Source: CAIOZW01 sp049317725
GTDB lineage: Bacteria > Acidobacteriota > Blastocatellia > RBC074
Assembly: GCA_049317725.1 (NCBI GenBank)
Contig: JBMOHS010000091.1
Coordinates: 1-16,366 of the forward strand
Reading direction: 5' to 3'
Length of the DNA: 16,366 bases
Shown here: positions 15,007 through 16,366 of the stretch, in pieces
Numbering within the stretch: position 1 is the stretch's first letter
Layout: each line of letters opens with the position of its first letter
Notes under the pieces: model-generated
Seen by the model: the letters and a program-made list of their open reading frames with translations, nothing else
The model's database searches: none
Told to the model about the DNA's origin: nothing
Position numbers and translations under genes: made by a program

Positions 15007-15044
15007 TCGGGCGGTGTGCCGTCCCTTGACGATTGGACAACCTC

Positions 15045-16366
15045 ATGGTGCCAGCGAAGATCCCGTCTGATGGGGGAGACGGTTCAATTGGACGTGACCA
15101 AGTGGATCCTGCCGCTGGCCTGCAATGGCAGGCCAGCTTGGCAGCGGGAGAGGTGGCAGCGATCTGGGGCCGTCTCTACCGGATCGTTGCTCGCCATCCG
15201 CTGGTCCGAACTGGATCGGCATCCCACACGGCCCAAGCCGGCCCGGGGTTGGGCAGCCGGTCTGCCTCTGCTGGCCTTTCCCTCCAGGATTTGACCCAGG
15301 ACCTCTACCTTCAACTCTTTCAGAAAGGGCGCTTTGAGCACTATCGGCGTGCGGGACTCTCGGACGGGGAGATCGAGCGGGAGGTCAGTCAGGTCGAACT
15401 GACCAACCTCCTGCTGGGGAAGCTGCGGCGGGAGCGCCCGGAGCACTACCGGCTCGCCCGCCGAGTCGGCATGGTGCTGGCGCAGGATGCCCGGTTTCAG
15501 CGTCTTGTTTCCAGGTCGCTGTCCCGCACGGAAGGGCGGTATCGCCAGTTGGCGAATGGGCTTTATGGACTGCGCATCTGGGGAGAGCAGAAAGAGATTC
15601 GCAACAGCAGCGGATTCGCCCAGCAAATCTCTGAGATTCCGGTCCGGGGCCGGGACCGTCGCCGGACGGGCTGTACCGGAGAGTCACAGGTCATCATCGC
15701 CAGTGGCGAACTGGCCAATCTGCTCGAGGAGATCCTCCTGGCGATCGATTCTCCAGCCTCGCTACGGGTCCTCCGTCGATTGGCGCTTGAGAAACTCTCC
15801 CTCTACGATCCGGTTCTGCTGCCGCTCGATGAGCCGGGAGGTCGTGAGGAGCGGGAAGGAGGAGTTCGCCACCACGGACAGAGAGACCTGGCCCCTGTCG
15901 AGGTGACACCGGAATCGGTACTGAGGCAGCTCGAGGGGCAGCAGAGTGCTTCCCGCTTGGCCACAGAGTTCCTCGCACGGCTGGCCAAGCTGGTCCGTGG
16001 GCATCCGCTTCGGACAGAGCGGCTCTGTTGGGTGGTTTGGTACGTCTACTTCGACCCGCGCCGGCCGAGCCAGATCGAGATTGCACGCCGGATCGGCCTC
16101 TCCGATTCGTCGGTCAGTGACTATCGCCGCCGACTCCACGGAGAGTTGAAGCGGCTGGTCCTGCTTCCCGATCAGGTCCCCTTCTTCACGCAAGCGCTGG
16201 AGGAGCGGCTGCTTGCCGCCCTCTTCCCGACCATCCCGTTCCGGGGAGGGGAATCGCTGCTCGATCACCGCGAGTGGTCCCATTCCCCTGCTGATCTCTG
16301 GCCGCAGGAGGCCCCAGAATCATCCCCGACCAACGATGGGCAGTGCGGCACCGGTGACGGCTCGGG
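15045..16366 (+). CDS. large sigma-like helix-turn-helix regulator, 3' end beyond the window
   Basis: The frame is open from ATG 15045 to the window end, at least 440 codons, with no stop. The N-terminal part (about 30-150) is helical and resembles sigma region 2-like segments: AIWGRLYRIVARHPLVR, then DLTQDLYLQLFQKGRFEHY. A central helical region (about 150-260) and an acidic/arginine-rich linker follow. The clear helix-turn-helix at about 341-366 reads PSQIEIARRIGLSDSSVSDYRRRL, like sigma region 4. The preceding LCWVVWYVYFDPRR is also sigma-family-like. It is probably a transcription regulator or atypical sigma factor in the cytoplasm, longer than an ECF sigma (about 200 residues). An upstream in-frame TGA at 15027 bounds the start. 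No strong ribosome site is seen, so GTG 15048 is possible. The coding sequence is truncated by the window edge. Confidence 0.75.
   Translation, partial: MVPAKIPSDGGDGSIGRDQVDPAAGLQWQASLAAGEVAAIWGRLYRIVARHPLVRTGSASHTAQAGPGLGSRSASAGLSLQDLTQDLYLQLFQKGRFEHYRRAGLSDGEIEREVSQVELTNLLLGKLRRERPEHYRLARRVGMVLAQDARFQRLVSRSLSRTEGRYRQLANGLYGLRIWGEQKEIRNSSGFAQQISEIPVRGRDRRRTGCTGESQVIIASGELANLLEEILLAIDSPASLRVLRRLALEKLSLYDPVLLPLDEPGGREEREGGVRHHGQRDLAPVEVTPESVLRQLEGQQSASRLATEFLARLAKLVRGHPLRTERLCWVVWYVYFDPRRPSQIEIARRIGLSDSSVSDYRRRLHGELKRLVLLPDQVPFFTQALEERLLAALFPTIPFRGGESLLDHREWSHSPADLWPQEAPESSPTNDGQCGTGDGS

Noticed and set aside
14914..15294. Plus-strand open frame overlapping the start of the sigma-like gene
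   Set aside because: It stops at 15294 and lacks domain features, whereas the frame from 15045 stays open to the window end with a helix-turn-helix.

Overview
The window looks like chromosomal DNA of a GC-rich Gram-negative bacterium, most likely an acidobacterium. The evidence is an outer-membrane TonB receptor with a carboxypeptidase-regulatory domain (Oar type), a PQQ-propeller exported protein, paired ABC-2 permeases with large non-membrane loops, and a long sigma-like regulator. The assignment to Acidobacteriota is inference from gene content, not from a marker gene. I see no rRNA, tRNA, CRISPR array, prophage or insertion sequence.

Layout. Positions 1-65 carry three 9-bp units followed by three inverted copies. 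At 77-781 lies a GrdB-like selenoprotein: one reading frame interrupted only by a TGA at 503-505, followed by a good bacterial SECIS hairpin. Conventional gene calling would truncate or split it. A two-way terminator (802-879) separates it from two translationally coupled ABC-2 permease genes on the minus strand (3759 to 881), which have no ATPase gene beside them. A 477-base intergenic region (3760-4236) divides these from a plus-strand pair: the TonB-dependent receptor (4237-7221) and the PQQ-like propeller protein (7313-8569).

An MFS transporter with its own promoter-like sequence (8898-10097) converges on an M20 metallopeptidase on the minus strand (10094-11395); their stop codons overlap. 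The plus strand then carries a tight housekeeping cluster: thymidine kinase (tdk), class II fructose-1,6-bisphosphatase (glpX) and a DUF2085 membrane protein. These are followed by an unrecognised proline-rich membrane protein.

The right edge (15045 to the end) holds a 5' partial gene of at least 440 codons. It encodes a large protein with a sigma-region-4-like helix-turn-helix and runs off the window. Its leader has inverted repeats that can form two mutually exclusive structures.

The most notable items are the hidden selenoprotein with its SECIS element, the 9-bp repeat palindrome beside it, and the large sigma-like regulator with a possibly switching leader.
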